A stretch of 64,000 nt of DNA from the NCBI RefSeq assembly GCF_000422625.1, contig NZ_AUGK01000003.1, positions 210,374-274,373 of the forward strand. Reading direction: 5' to 3'. Each line of letters starts with the position of its first letter. Within the stretch, counting starts at the first letter, position 1. Both the position numbers and the translations under genes were made by a program. This document shows, in pieces, positions 1-8,810 of the stretch. The DNA is from Adlercreutzia mucosicola DSM 19490. GTDB lineage: Bacteria > Actinomycetota > Coriobacteriia > Coriobacteriales > Eggerthellaceae. The notes beneath the pieces are model-generated. The model was not told the DNA's origin. It did no database searches and was given only the letters and a program-made list of their open reading frames with translations.

Positions 1-395
1 ACGCCCAGCAGTGGGGCGGCCAGGCTGCGGCCGGCGCCCAGCATATCTACCAGGAGGCTGCCAGCAAGGGCGCCGAAGTGGTGAACAACGTGACCGCCAA
101 GGGCCAGGAGATCGCCTCCGAGGCCGCTGCCCGCGGTGCCGATATGGCCGCATCCATCCAGGAGGTCGCCAGCAACATCTCCCCCACCATCAACGAGAAG
201 GGCGACGAGCTGCGCGAGAAGATCGAAGCTGCCCGTCAGCGCATCGCCGACCAGGTGGCCAAGAACGTGGATGACGATGCCGTGAGCGACGCGGTTTCCA
301 CCGCTGCCGATGCCGTGGCCGACAAGGCCGACGATGTGGCGGAGAAGGCCGAAGAGGTGGCTGACAAGGCTGCCAAGCACAAGGCCGACAAGTAG
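1..395 (+). CDS. Ala-rich coiled-coil protein, 5' end outside window
   Basis: The reading frame is open from base 3 to the stop at 393-395, so the start lies upstream and only about 130 residues are visible. The protein is almost entirely Ala, Asp, Glu, Lys and Val in heptad/undecad-like spacing (for example DAVADKADDVAEKAEEVADK), which predicts a long amphipathic helix or coiled coil. There is no membrane segment in the visible part. It resembles LEA-like or YtxH-associated stress proteins in composition only; I do not recognise a family. The next gene starts 5 bases after the stop and its product has a similar Ala-rich helical tail, so the two are probably co-transcribed and related in role. 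Confidence 0.75.
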   Translation, partial: AQQWGGQAAAGAQHIYQEAASKGAEVVNNVTAKGQEIASEAAARGADMAASIQEVASNISPTINEKGDELREKIEAARQRIADQVAKNVDDDAVSDAVSTAADAVADKADDVAEKAEEVADKAAKHKADK

Positions 396-399
396 TCTC

Positions 400-1212
400 A
401 TGGGCGGTAACCTCACCTCGATGTCCGAGCTGGTCGGCAAGCGCGTGTTTGCCGACAAAAGCTCGGCCAAGAAGCCCGAAGCCGTGAGCAAGCTGGGCAA
501 AGTGCGCCACTGTGTGTTTCATCCCAGCCAGCGCCGCTGCGTCGGTTTCATCGTGAAGCGCCCCGATCTGCTGTGGATGTTCCGCCGCAAGGACGTGTTC
601 GTGGCCCTGGGCGGCTATACCATGGTGGATGGCCGCGTGGTCGTGAGTCGTTCTCCCGAGGCTACCGATAAGGGCGCTTGCAAGGCCCTCGGCGTGAACT
701 ACGACGACTGCGTGCTGTGGGGCGGCCTGCCGGTGATCGGCGAGGACGGCACCGTGTACGGCTCGGTGGGCGACGTCGCCTTCGACGAGGAAACCGGCGA
801 GGTGGAAACGCTCCAGGTCACCCAGGGTGCCACGGCCAACGCGCTGCTCGGCGTGAGGGAGATTCCCGGGTCGCTCATCCGCGGCTTCAAGCGCGGCATC
901 GGCACGGCTTTGGCCGTGAACGGCGAGACGGGAGAGGAGCCGGTACTCGGCGCCATCCTCGTGGCCGATGAGGTGGCCGATCTGGATGCCGAGGGCGGTC
1001 TGGCCGCGAAGGCCGGCGAGGCCACGGCCGTGGTGGCCGAGCGCGCTCGCGAGACGGTGGAGGCCGTGAAACCCGCCGTGTCGGGGGCTACGAAGGCCGC
1101 GGGCAAGGCCGTGAACGCCGGCGCCTATGCCACGGGTCGCCAGATCAAGCGAGCCAGCGGTATGTTCGCCGCCTTCAAGGAGGAATACGATAAGGCGCGC
1201 AAGGAAGACTAG
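400..1212 (+). CDS. PRC-barrel domain protein
   Basis: A 270-residue protein. I chose ATG 400, directly after the preceding stop; ATG 421 is an alternative. Residues about 10-100 and 105-175 look like two PRC-barrel modules (ELVGKRVFADKS; GEDGTVYGSVGDVAFDEETG), small beta-barrels known from RimM, photosynthetic reaction centre H subunits and envelope/stress proteins. The last ~90 residues are an Ala/Val/Glu-rich helix ending in a basic stretch. No signal peptide or membrane span is visible. Co-directional with the coiled-coil gene upstream. The precise role is unknown; an adaptor or sporulation-like YlmC/YmxH role is only an analogy. Confidence 0.75.
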   Translation: MGGNLTSMSELVGKRVFADKSSAKKPEAVSKLGKVRHCVFHPSQRRCVGFIVKRPDLLWMFRRKDVFVALGGYTMVDGRVVVSRSPEATDKGACKALGVNYDDCVLWGGLPVIGEDGTVYGSVGDVAFDEETGEVETLQVTQGATANALLGVREIPGSLIRGFKRGIGTALAVNGETGEEPVLGAILVADEVADLDAEGGLAAKAGEATAVVAERARETVEAVKPAVSGATKAAGKAVNAGAYATGRQIKRASGMFAAFKEEYDKARKED

Positions 1213-1253
1213 GCGCCCTTACAATTCCGTCACTAAGATAAAGACTTGCTGAA

Positions 1254-1278
1254 GAGCGCCCCGCTGGTCGGGGCGCTC
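1254..1278 (+). terminator. GC-rich stem-loop after the PRC-barrel gene
   Basis: GAGCGCCCC (1254-1262) pairs with GGGGCGCTC (1270-1278) around a 7-base loop. There is no clear T-run (CGTTAAAC follows), so termination may be weak. It ends only 15 bases before the next start codon. Confidence 0.5.
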
Positions 1279-1293
1279 CGTTAAACTGGAGCC

Positions 1294-2073
1294 ATGGATA
1301 CTCACAACAAAACCCCCCACCGTTCGAAGCGCCTTCAGAAGCTGGAGGCCAAGGCCCACCAGGAGAAGTCCGTCGCCGGCCGCGAGATGCCCGCGGCGAA
1401 CATCTTCAAGTTCGCGGGTCTCATCGCGTTTTTCGTCATCATGATCGTGGTGTGCGTGGCCGTTTGGCCCATGATCCACGAACTGTTCGAGCCCGGCGGG
1501 GTGGACCGCGTCACCTCCGACATCCGCGACGCCGGCCCCTGGGGCTTCCTCATTCTGCTGGCCATTCAGTTTTTGCAGATCGTGGTGGCCTTCATTCCCG
1601 GCGAGGTGGTGCAGGTGGCCGCCGGCATGATCTACGGCCCCTGGGTGGGCGCGCTTATCATCTGGCTCGGCTGCATCATCTCCAGCTCGTTCATCTTCGT
1701 GCTCGTGCACAAGCTGGGCGCGCCGTTCGTGCAGGCCATGGTGCCCGAGAAGTACATGGGCAAGTTCCGCGAATGGGAAACCTCCGAGAAGTTCAACGTC
1801 ATCGTGTTCATCCTGTTCCTCATCCCGGGGCTGCCGAAGGACGTGTTCACCTACATCACGCCGCTGACGCACATGTCCATGCGCAATTTCGTACTCATCT
1901 CGAACTTCGCCCGCATCCCCGGCATCGTGCTGTCCACCTACGCCGCCGCCGGCCTCGTGTCGGGCAACATCGCGGAGTCCATCGTCATCTTCGCGGTGAC
2001 GGCCCTCATCGCCATTGTGGCGCTGGTGGTGTACAGCCGCATGACCAAAAAACCCGCCAACCCGAAGCAGTAG
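1294..2073 (+). CDS. TVP38/TMEM64 (VTT-domain) membrane protein
   Basis: A 259-residue integral membrane protein. A basic N-terminus is followed by a first hydrophobic helix (residues ~32-55), then the VTT/SNARE-associated core with the family motif around FIPGEVVQVAAGMIYGPWVG and a second re-entrant stretch FLIPGLPKDVFTY, and two closing helices. The family includes DedA-related proteins linked to lipid scrambling or flipping in bacteria and eukaryotes; substrate is not inferable. ATG 1294 is preceded by TGGAG at short spacing. It stands alone between two hairpins (1254-1278 and a T-less one at 2075-2099). Confidence 0.85.
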   Translation: MDTHNKTPHRSKRLQKLEAKAHQEKSVAGREMPAANIFKFAGLIAFFVIMIVVCVAVWPMIHELFEPGGVDRVTSDIRDAGPWGFLILLAIQFLQIVVAFIPGEVVQVAAGMIYGPWVGALIIWLGCIISSSFIFVLVHKLGAPFVQAMVPEKYMGKFREWETSEKFNVIVFILFLIPGLPKDVFTYITPLTHMSMRNFVLISNFARIPGIVLSTYAAAGLVSGNIAESIVIFAVTALIAIVALVVYSRMTKKPANPKQ

Positions 2074-2266
2074 CCATCCCGCGCTCCCACGGCGGGATGC
2101 AGCATCTGGCGCGCGATGCCGCCTCGCCCGATGCGGCCGTCGGCGCCCTGCGCGAGGTGTTTCGCGCGGCGGTCCCCCGTCGCTTTCTTTGTGAAAGAAT
2201 GGGCGGTCAGGCTTCCTTTCTGTACAATGGTCGGCACGAGCGTTATCAACCCATAGGAGGATTTCC

Positions 2267-3214
2267 ATGCCGAAGATCACCCGCGATCAGGTGCGCGTGC
2301 CCGCCGACGTCATGCCGGAGGCCCGTGACGAGTACATCTCTAACTACATGAAGGCCACGCGTGAGACCGGCCGTCTCATGCTGTTCGCTTGCGATCAGAA
2401 GATCGAGCACCTGAACAAGGACTTCTACGGCGAGGGTATCGACATCGCCGACCTGGATCCGGAGCATCTGTTCAAGATCGGCTCCGAGGGCGTCTGCGGC
2501 GTGCTCGCCGGCCAGCGCGGCCTGGTGGCCCAGTACGCGGCCGACTACCCGGAGATCAACTACCTCGTGAAGATGAACTCCAAGACTAACCTCGTGGGCA
2601 CCAAGCAGGAGGATCCCTACTCCCCGCAGCTGTACGATCTGGATGCCGTGCTGGCCATGAAGGAGGCCGGCGTGAACGTGGTGGGCCTCGGCTACACCAT
2701 CTATCTGGGCAGCGAGTACGAGGCCACCATGATGGCCGAGGCCGGCGAGCTCATCGCCCAGGCCCATGCCAACGGTCTTATCGTGGTGCTGTGGATCTAC
2801 CCCCGCGGCAAGGCTGTCACCGCTGAGAAGGACCCGGACCTCATCGCCGGTGCTGCCGGCGTGGCCCTGTGCCTCGGCGCCGACTTCGTGAAGGTGAACC
2901 CGCCGAAGCCCGAGGACGGCACCCCGGCCGCCGAGGCCCTGAAGATCGCCTCCACTGCTGCCGGTCGCTGCGGCCTGGTGTGCGCGGGCGGCTCCACGGT
3001 GGACGCCGAGACCTTCCTCACCCAGCTCTACGACCAGATTCACGTGGGCGGTGCCTGCGGCAACGCCACGGGCCGCAACATCCATCAGCGTTCCCTGGAC
3101 GAGGCTGTGCGCCTGACCAAGGCCATCTCCGCCATCACCCTGGCCGACTGGACGGTGGCCGATGCCCTGGCCGTGTTCAACGGCGAGCGCGACTTCACCC
3201 TGGCCGACATCTAG
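2267..3214 (+). CDS. Class I (archaeal/DhnA-type) fructose-bisphosphate aldolase family protein
   Basis: A 315-residue TIM-barrel aldolase of the DhnA/COG1830 type. Expected reaction: reversible cleavage of fructose 1,6-bisphosphate (or a related sugar phosphate) through a Schiff base. The candidate Schiff-base lysine is Lys209 in GADFVKVNPP; phosphate-binding loops are CAGGS and GGACGNATGRN near the C-terminus. RBS AGGAGG lies 6 bases before ATG 2267, and a possible -10 (TACAAT, 2222-2227) lies upstream. A strong terminator follows, so it is probably monocistronic. Codon use is highly biased, suggesting high expression in central carbon metabolism. Related family members act in aromatic amino-acid biosynthesis or AI-2 processing, so substrate specificity is inferred. 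Confidence 0.85.
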   Translation: MPKITRDQVRVPADVMPEARDEYISNYMKATRETGRLMLFACDQKIEHLNKDFYGEGIDIADLDPEHLFKIGSEGVCGVLAGQRGLVAQYAADYPEINYLVKMNSKTNLVGTKQEDPYSPQLYDLDAVLAMKEAGVNVVGLGYTIYLGSEYEATMMAEAGELIAQAHANGLIVVLWIYPRGKAVTAEKDPDLIAGAAGVALCLGADFVKVNPPKPEDGTPAAEALKIASTAAGRCGLVCAGGSTVDAETFLTQLYDQIHVGGACGNATGRNIHQRSLDEAVRLTKAISAITLADWTVADALAVFNGERDFTLADI

Positions 3215-3262
3215 GCCAGCTCCCAGCGCGCAACGGCGCGGTCTGCGGGCCGCACCGTTTCC

Positions 3263-3295
3263 GGGACCGGAGGTGTGGGCCTCCGGTCCCTTTTT
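3263..3295 (+). terminator. Rho-independent terminator of the aldolase gene
   Basis: GGGACCGGAGG pairs with CCTCCGGTCCC across a 6-base loop and is followed by TTTTT (3291-3295). Confidence 0.95.
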
Positions 3296-3327
3296 GTAGG
3301 TCGTTTGCAGTTCAGAAAGGTTTCGCC

Positions 3328-4629
3328 ATGCTCTTCTCCGATATCGACCTGTTGACCGAGCAGGGAGTTGTGCGCCCGCATCAGTGGGTGGGTGTGCGCG
3401 ACGGAATGATCGCCTATGTCGGGGATGCGGCTCCGGCCCCTGAGGAGGCCGCTGCCTTCGGCGAGGTGTACGACGGCTGTGGCAAGCTGCTCATGCCGGC
3501 GCTGTACAACGCCCATGCCCATTCCCCCATGACCCTGCTGCGCGGTTTCGCCGAGAACCTGCCCCTGCAGCGCTGGCTGGAAGAGAAGTGCTTCCCCTTC
3601 GAGGCCAAAATGACCGCCGAGGACTGCTATTGGGGCACCGTGCTCGCCTGCGCCGAGATGGCGCGCTACGGCGTGGTCAGCTTCTCGGACATGTACTACG
3701 CTTCGGAGGAGCGCTGCCGCGCGGTGCTGGAGGCGGGCATGAAGGCCAACATGTGCGAGGGGCTGGTAGCCTTTGAGGAGAAGCCCTACGCGGAATACCC
3801 CATCTGCGCTCAGATGGAGGCCTTGGTGCGCGACTGGCATGGGGCGGGCGATGGGCGTATCCACATCGACTACAACATTCATTCGGAATACCTGTCCACC
3901 GAGCCAGTGTGCCGCGACATTCTGGATATCGTGCGCGGCACCGACCTGCGGCTGCACATCCATCTGTCCGAGACCGAGAAGGAAGTGCGCGAATGCCGCG
4001 AGCGCCACGGGGGGCTCTCGCCAGTGGCCTACTTCGATCGGATCGGTATCTTCGACGTGCCGGTGACGGCGGCCCACTGCGTGTGGGTGGATGAGGCCGA
4101 CCTGGACATTTTGGAGGCGCGCGGCGTGTTCGTGGCCAACAACCCCGCGTCCAACATGAAGCTGGGCAGCGGGTTTGCTCCTATCCCTGAGATGCTGCGG
4201 CGGGGCATGAACGTGTGCTTGGGCTCCGATGGCATGGCATCGAACAACAACCACAACCTGTTCCACGACCTGTACCTGCAGGCGCTCATCTACAAGGGTG
4301 CGAACTTGGATCCCACGGCGGTGACGCCGCAACAGGCGCTGACGGCGGCCACGCGCGCAGGCGCGCTGTCGCAGGGGCGCGCCGACTGCGGCGTGGTGGC
4401 CGAGGGGATGCGCGCTGATTTGTGCGTGCTGGACACGACGGGTCCCCAGTGGTGTCCCGCTCCCGACCCGGTGTACAACATCGTGTATGCCGGCGATGGG
4501 TCGGATGTGGTGCTCACGATGTGCGACGGCCAGGTGATCTACCGCGACGGCACGTGGCCCACCATCGACCTGGAGCAGGCCAAGACCGAGTGCGCCGCCC
4601 GCACCGCCCGCATCATCGCCGAGCTGTAG
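3328..4629 (+). CDS. Amidohydrolase, SAH/MTA deaminase (SsnA/MtaD-like) family
   Basis: A 433-residue metal-dependent hydrolase of the ATZ/TRZ-MtaD group. Metal-ligand landmarks are in order: HAHSPM (residues ~62-67), HIHLSETEKEV (~210), TAAHCVWVDEAD (~240), and GSDGMASNNN (~295, the Asp ligand). The C-terminal beta-sandwich resumes after DLCVLD. Known members deaminate S-adenosylhomocysteine, methylthioadenosine, guanine-like compounds or aminohydrolyse triazines; adenosine-derivative deamination is the best guess. ATG 3328 has RBS AGAAAGG nine bases upstream. It sits after the aldolase terminator and before a GC-rich non-coding stretch, so it is likely a single-gene unit. Confidence 0.85.
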   Translation: MLFSDIDLLTEQGVVRPHQWVGVRDGMIAYVGDAAPAPEEAAAFGEVYDGCGKLLMPALYNAHAHSPMTLLRGFAENLPLQRWLEEKCFPFEAKMTAEDCYWGTVLACAEMARYGVVSFSDMYYASEERCRAVLEAGMKANMCEGLVAFEEKPYAEYPICAQMEALVRDWHGAGDGRIHIDYNIHSEYLSTEPVCRDILDIVRGTDLRLHIHLSETEKEVRECRERHGGLSPVAYFDRIGIFDVPVTAAHCVWVDEADLDILEARGVFVANNPASNMKLGSGFAPIPEMLRRGMNVCLGSDGMASNNNHNLFHDLYLQALIYKGANLDPTAVTPQQALTAATRAGALSQGRADCGVVAEGMRADLCVLDTTGPQWCPAPDPVYNIVYAGDGSDVVLTMCDGQVIYRDGTWPTIDLEQAKTECAARTARIIAEL

Positions 4630-4915
4630 GAGCAGGGAGCGCCGGGTGCGCCTCGGCGACGGCCGCCGGGCAGGGACCGCCGGGTGCGCTCCGGCGAGCT
4701 GCAAGGCGCCGTTCCGCGCCCGCCGCCGCCCGCGCCTGCCCGCCACTGTCCAGGCCGCGCCCGGCGACGGCCGCCGCCGCCCGCGACCGCCCGCTGCCCC
4801 TCCGCAGCGCCTCCCTTCACCCTTCGTGCGCCTCCGTAGGGGCTGGGCTTCAGTCCGCCCGGGCCGCACCCGGCGACGGCCGGTGGGGCGAGCCGGGGCT
4901 CTCGCTCGGGAAGTT
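4630..4915. other. GC-rich spacer with degenerate direct repeats
   Basis: About 285 bases without a convincing gene. The decamer GGCGACGGCC occurs three times (about 4655, 4763 and 4872), each inside a longer CGGCGACGGCCG-like context, and GCCGGGTGCGC is duplicated near 4641 and 4679. Frames across it are open only because the DNA is about 80% GC; composition is Arg/Pro/Gly junk. Confidence 0.5.
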
Positions 4916-4929
4916 TTCTGTCGCAAACA

Positions 4930-5098
4930 CCCACTTTGGTTCCCAAGAGGGCAAATGGCAGATTATCTGACCTGGCGTTTTGCATCTCCAGGGAACCAAA
5001 CTGCTTATTTGCGACATCGTCGTGGGAACCAAAGTGGGCATTTACGCCATTTTTCTTCGAAGGTGTGTCTTAAAACACTGGTTTGGTTCCCTGGGGGG
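4930..5098. repeat. Cluster of four GGGAACCAAA palindromic repeat units
   Basis: Four copies of the core GGGAACCAAA occur in alternating orientation. The 16-mer CCCACTTTGGTTCCCA (4930-4945) has a perfect inverted partner at 5023-5038. CCAGGGAACCAAAC (4989-5002) has its inverted partner GTTTGGTTCCCTGG at about 5080-5093. The last unit lies inside the 3' end of the DUF559-type gene and encodes its final residues. DNA between units is more AT-rich than the surroundings. It may be a REP-like element or structured RNA; no family is recognised. Confidence 0.7.
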
Positions 5099-6107
5099 AG
5101 TGGGCCATCTCGGGCGACGAGGAAAACGTGCGCTCATCTGGTTCGCTAACGGCGAAGGAGAGCCTGAGGGTTCGCCAGAGCGCTCTTTGGCGTGCGTGGA
5201 AGTCTTGCGTGCGGATGCGCAACGGCCTACGCAGCGCCTTGGCAACGACCACGGCGACTTTTGCGAATTCCGAAGGTGCGCTCAGCTGCTGCCGGGTCAC
5301 GGTGATGACGCGATACCCCATTTCTTCCAGAGTCGTGCGCTTCATGGTGTCAAGGTAGTGCTGGTGCGGGCTGAGATGGAACTCGTCGCTGTCGTACTCG
5401 ACGGCAATGCGGCGATCTGGCCAGCAGAGATCGGCTACGTAATAGCGTCGTTGAGCGAGGTTCTTGCCGCGAACGGAGATGTCGATACGATAGTTGATGC
5501 GAGGTTGCGGCAGTCCGCAGCCGCCCCAGCACGTGGGGAGGGTGAGGGCAAGCGCCAGGGCGGCTTCCCGCGGCGATGCCGTTGCCGGCGGTATCCAGGG
5601 AAGGGCGGCGCGGAGAGTTTTGCGGCCGGGGACATCCGCGTACATTCGGGTTGCTTGTTCGAGGTGCTTGATGGTGGCAAGGGGCGCGGATCGTGCCGCG
5701 CCGCCGTTCTCTGAGAGAGCGAACGTGCCGCACAGCAAGGCTCCCCCGTAGGCCACCTCGGGAATGGTTCGGCCTCGCGAGAATTCAAGGAGGGCCAGTT
5801 CGGGCGACGGGGCATAGACGCCGTGGGCGATGGGGAAGAAAGGGGCGGCACGGAGCGAGCGAGGCGCGACGTGGCACCGGGCCACCTTTTGGCGGCGTTC
5901 TCGTTCGGAGAACACGGTGACGTGGTAGGGCGCGGTGAGATGGGGAAAGCACGCGCCGATATGGGCTGTTCCGCTTGCGAGGGGCGCAAGAGCTGCGAGC
6001 GTCGACGGGTCGTCGGTTGCGCCGAGCGCGATGGCGTTGGCAGGTCGGCTGAGGACGTGGGCGTAGTACTCCAAGGCGGTGGTGCCGAAAAGGACGAGCT
6101 TGCTCAT
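5070..6107 (-). CDS. DUF559/PD-(D/E)XK nuclease-like protein of unknown role
   Basis: A 345-residue protein. The frame is open further upstream, but ATG 6107 is chosen because AGGAGG lies four bases before it. The N-terminal ~190 residues look like the AbiEi/'DUF559-associated' region seen in many Coriobacteriia hypothetical proteins (SRPANAI, YGVYAPSPELALLE, GGALLCGTFALS). Residues ~200-300 resemble a Vsr/DUF559 endonuclease fold: YVADLCWPDRRIAVEYDSDE supplies the D...ExD pattern, then HYLDTMKRTTLEEMGYRVIT. The C-terminus reads through a palindromic repeat unit. Host DNA repair, mobile-element defence or repeat maintenance are all possible; no partner gene is adjacent. Confidence 0.7.
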   Translation of the reverse strand: MSKLVLFGTTALEYYAHVLSRPANAIALGATDDPSTLAALAPLASGTAHIGACFPHLTAPYHVTVFSERERRQKVARCHVAPRSLRAAPFFPIAHGVYAPSPELALLEFSRGRTIPEVAYGGALLCGTFALSENGGAARSAPLATIKHLEQATRMYADVPGRKTLRAALPWIPPATASPREAALALALTLPTCWGGCGLPQPRINYRIDISVRGKNLAQRRYYVADLCWPDRRIAVEYDSDEFHLSPHQHYLDTMKRTTLEEMGYRVITVTRQQLSAPSEFAKVAVVVAKALRRPLRIRTQDFHARQRALWRTLRLSFAVSEPDERTFSSSPEMAHSPQGTKPVF

Positions 6108-6494
6108 GGGGCCTCCTGGTATAAGAGCGGGCGCCGGGGTGTAGCGTAGCATCGTGGTGTCGTGAACATGTCTCGGGAATGACCGACTGAGCGCCGTGCG
6201 GAATTCGCTCGAGAGCCACCAAGCAGCCGCCGGGAAATCGTGCCAGAGTCGCTGGCAAATCGTCGGAAGATCGCTCGCGTCCCGTGGCGGGGGGGCGGGC
6301 AAAATATCGTGAGGGTGTGGGTCGTGAGAGCCGTGGGTTTTGCTAAGATGATGCCAACGCGAAAATGCCGTTCGCCGCTCAAAGGCGACCGCTCGCTGTC
6401 AGTGTGTCAGTAAGCGATGGGCCTGAGCGGTGCACAGGGAGTGCCCGCGCAAGGGGTGCGGGTGTCCCTCTATCTGGAAGGCAGGTGGTCGCTC
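6108..6494. other. Intergenic region between DUF559-type gene and EF-G-like gene
   Basis: A divergent promoter region. On the plus strand TGCTAAGAT (6341-6349) is a good extended -10 for the EF-G-like gene. On the minus strand CTTATACC near 6120 may serve the DUF559-type gene. The middle repeats AAATCGT/AGATCGC-like words (6236-6275). I see no gene in it. Confidence 0.45.
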
Positions 6495-8579
6495 ATGGCA
6501 GCTCCGGCTCCCGAACACGTCAGAAACATCGTCCTTGTGGGGCAAGATGGCGCCGGCAAGACCTCACTGGCCGAGGCCATGCTCTTCGTTTCCGGCAAGA
6601 CCCCGCGCATGGGCACCACCCATGACGGCAAGTCGTATCTCGATTACGACCCCGAGGAAATCAAGCGCAAGTTCACTATTTCCACCTCCATTGCGCCCAT
6701 CCCCTACAAGGACTACAAGATCAACGTGCTGGACACCTCCGGCCACCCCGATTTCATCGGCGACACCCTGGCCACCATGCAGGCCGCCGAAATGGCTCTG
6801 TTCGTCGTGGATGCCGTGGACGGTCCCCAGGTCATGACCGGGAAGCTGTGGCGCGAGGCCGAGGACATGCGCCTGTCCCGCGCCGTGTACATCAACCACA
6901 TCGACCGCGAAGGGGCCGATTTCGATACCGCCATGGCCCTGCTGCACGCGCGCTTTGGCGGGCGTTTGGGCGCCGTGACCATTCCCATCGGCCAGGGCCC
7001 CGATTTTGCGGGCGTCATCGACATCATCCGCATGAAGGCCCGCTACTTCGAGCCGGGCGGCACCGCCGAGCGCGTAGAAGACGTGGAAAGCCTGCCGGCG
7101 AAGTACCAGGAAGAGGCCCGCATCGCCCGCGATAAGCTGTGCGATCTGGTGGCCGAGGCCGACGATGAGCTGATGATGAAGTACCTCGACGGCGAAGAGC
7201 AGCTCACTCAAGAGGAGCTGGAGAGCCTGCTCGACAAGGCCATCGCCCAGGAGCTCGTCATTCCCGTGTTCGTAGGAAGCACCATCATCATGCAGGGTGT
7301 GCAGGGGCTCATGGAGGACATCTGCACCTACTTCCCGCACCCGCGCAGCCACGGCCGCTTCCAGATGGCCGACGACGTCACCGTGCGCATCGACGAGACG
7401 AAGCCTCCCTGTGCCTTTGCCTTCAAAACCGTCTCCGACCCGTTCGTGGGGCGCCTTACTTTCCTGAAGGTCATCTCCGGCTACCTGGAGCCCGGTCTAG
7501 AGCTGGTCTGCGGGCGCACGGGCAAGAAGGAGCGCCTGGGCAAGATCCAAGTGATGATGGGCAAAGAGGCCATGGACGTGAAGAGCGCGAAGGCCGGCGA
7601 CATCGTGGTGGTGCCGAAGCTGAATGACGTGCGCGCCGGCGATACCCTGTCCTGCGAGGGCACCATCGCCATCGAGCCGCTGCCCCTGCCCGAGCCGCTG
7701 TACCCGGTGGCCATCGAGGCGGTGTCGAAGAAGGAAGAGGACAAGCTCGGCACCTTCCTCGCCCGCGCCGCCGAGGCCGATCCCACCATCCGCATCACCC
7801 GCGACGAGGACACGCACCAGACCATCATCCACGCCATGGGCGAGGCCCAGGTGGACATGCTGCTTGCCCGCCTGCGCGATCAGTCCGGGGTTGAGGCGCG
7901 TCTCGTGCCCGTGCGCATTCCCTATCGTGAGACCATCACCAAGGGCGCCGAGGCCCAGGGCCGTCACAAGAAGCAGACCGGCGGCGCCGGCCAGTTCGGC
8001 GACTGCTGGCTGCGCCTGGCCCCCATTCCCGGCGAGGGCTACGAGTTCGTGGACGAGATCAAGGGCGGCGCCATCCCCAACGGCCTCATCCCGGCCGTGG
8101 ACAAGGGCGTGCGCGAGGCCATGGAGGAAGGCTTCCTCGCTGGCTACCCCATGGTGGACATCCGGTGCACCGTGTTCGACGGCTCCTACCATTCCGTGGA
8201 CTCCAACGAGATGGCCTTCAAGACGGCCGCCCGCATCGGCTTCCGCGCCTGCTGCGAGAAGGCCGACCCCATCATCCTGGAGCCCTGGGCCACCCTGGAG
8301 GTGACCGTGGGCGAAGAGTACGCCGGCACCATCATGGGCGACATCTCCACCCGCCGCGGCCGCATCGTGGGCACCGACGCCGGGTTCGCCGCCGGCGAGA
8401 CCATCATCAAGATGCGCGCCCCCTACGCCGAGGTCATCAACTACACCAAGGACCTGCGGAGTATGACCCGCGGCTCCGGCTCCTACACCCTGGAGCTGGA
8501 AGGCTACGAGGCCGCTCCCCACGACGTGACCAAGAAGCTCGTGGAAGCCTACGAAGCCGCCCGCGCCGCCGGAAACTAA
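6495..8579 (+). CDS. Elongation factor G-like GTPase (EF-G2 type)
   Basis: A 694-residue translational GTPase. The frame opens at ATG 6417, but ATG 6495 fits family N-termini. G1 is GQDGAGKTSL (residues ~16-25), G3 is DTSGHPDF, and G4 is NHID instead of the usual NKxD. Domains II-V follow in EF-G order, with domain IV around GRHKKQTGGAGQFGD and the C-terminal domain around GDISTRRGRI. Actinobacteria commonly carry such a second EF-G-like protein besides canonical fusA; it lacks a neighbouring tuf/rpsG cluster here. The role could be ribosome recycling or stress, or antibiotic protection; the sequence does not decide. A strong terminator follows. Confidence 0.85.
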   Translation: MAAPAPEHVRNIVLVGQDGAGKTSLAEAMLFVSGKTPRMGTTHDGKSYLDYDPEEIKRKFTISTSIAPIPYKDYKINVLDTSGHPDFIGDTLATMQAAEMALFVVDAVDGPQVMTGKLWREAEDMRLSRAVYINHIDREGADFDTAMALLHARFGGRLGAVTIPIGQGPDFAGVIDIIRMKARYFEPGGTAERVEDVESLPAKYQEEARIARDKLCDLVAEADDELMMKYLDGEEQLTQEELESLLDKAIAQELVIPVFVGSTIIMQGVQGLMEDICTYFPHPRSHGRFQMADDVTVRIDETKPPCAFAFKTVSDPFVGRLTFLKVISGYLEPGLELVCGRTGKKERLGKIQVMMGKEAMDVKSAKAGDIVVVPKLNDVRAGDTLSCEGTIAIEPLPLPEPLYPVAIEAVSKKEEDKLGTFLARAAEADPTIRITRDEDTHQTIIHAMGEAQVDMLLARLRDQSGVEARLVPVRIPYRETITKGAEAQGRHKKQTGGAGQFGDCWLRLAPIPGEGYEFVDEIKGGAIPNGLIPAVDKGVREAMEEGFLAGYPMVDIRCTVFDGSYHSVDSNEMAFKTAARIGFRACCEKADPIILEPWATLEVTVGEEYAGTIMGDISTRRGRIVGTDAGFAAGETIIKMRAPYAEVINYTKDLRSMTRGSGSYTLELEGYEAAPHDVTKKLVEAYEAARAAGN

Positions 8580-8604
8580 CCGGCACGAAACGGGCCCGAA
8601 AGCC

Positions 8605-8634
8605 AACGGCCGCACCTCCGGGTGCGGCCGTTTT
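8605..8634 (+). terminator. Terminator of the EF-G-like gene
   Basis: AACGGCCGCACC pairs with GGTGCGGCCGTT around TCCG, ending in a TTTT tract at 8631-8634. Confidence 0.9.
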
Positions 8635-8683
8635 CGCTGCGAGGAGGAAGCACTGCGAGCTAGCATCAAGGGGGCGGCGCCCC

Positions 8684-8802
8684 GCTGTTAAGCCAGAATT
8701 GACATGCTATATCGTTCCCCCTGTAGGGCGGGGGCTCTGCCCCCGCCGCGACAAGGGCAGAGCCCCCGCCCTACAAGGCCTGTGTCAATTTGGTTTAACA
8801 GC
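8684..8802. repeat. 119-bp nested palindromic (MITE-like) element
   Basis: Outer imperfect inverted repeats are GCTGTTAAGCCAGAATTGAC... at 8684 and TGTCAATTTGGTTTAACAGC at 8783-8802. Inside lies a perfect 21-bp inverted repeat (8722-8742 and 8755-8775) built from TGTAGGGCGGGGGCTCTGCC plus one base. There is no coding capacity. No target-site duplication is evident. It could be a non-autonomous mobile repeat or a large RNA hairpin. Confidence 0.7.
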
Positions 8803-8810
8803 AAAATTTG

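Noticed and set aside
1219-2280. Minus-strand frame rich in His/Asp opposite the TVP38 gene
   Set aside because: No family resemblance; the plus-strand frame has clear transmembrane and VTT features.
4630-4915. Open frames in the GC-rich spacer as genes
   Set aside because: Several overlapping frames are open at once, products are Arg/Pro/Gly-rich, and no RBS or family signal is present.
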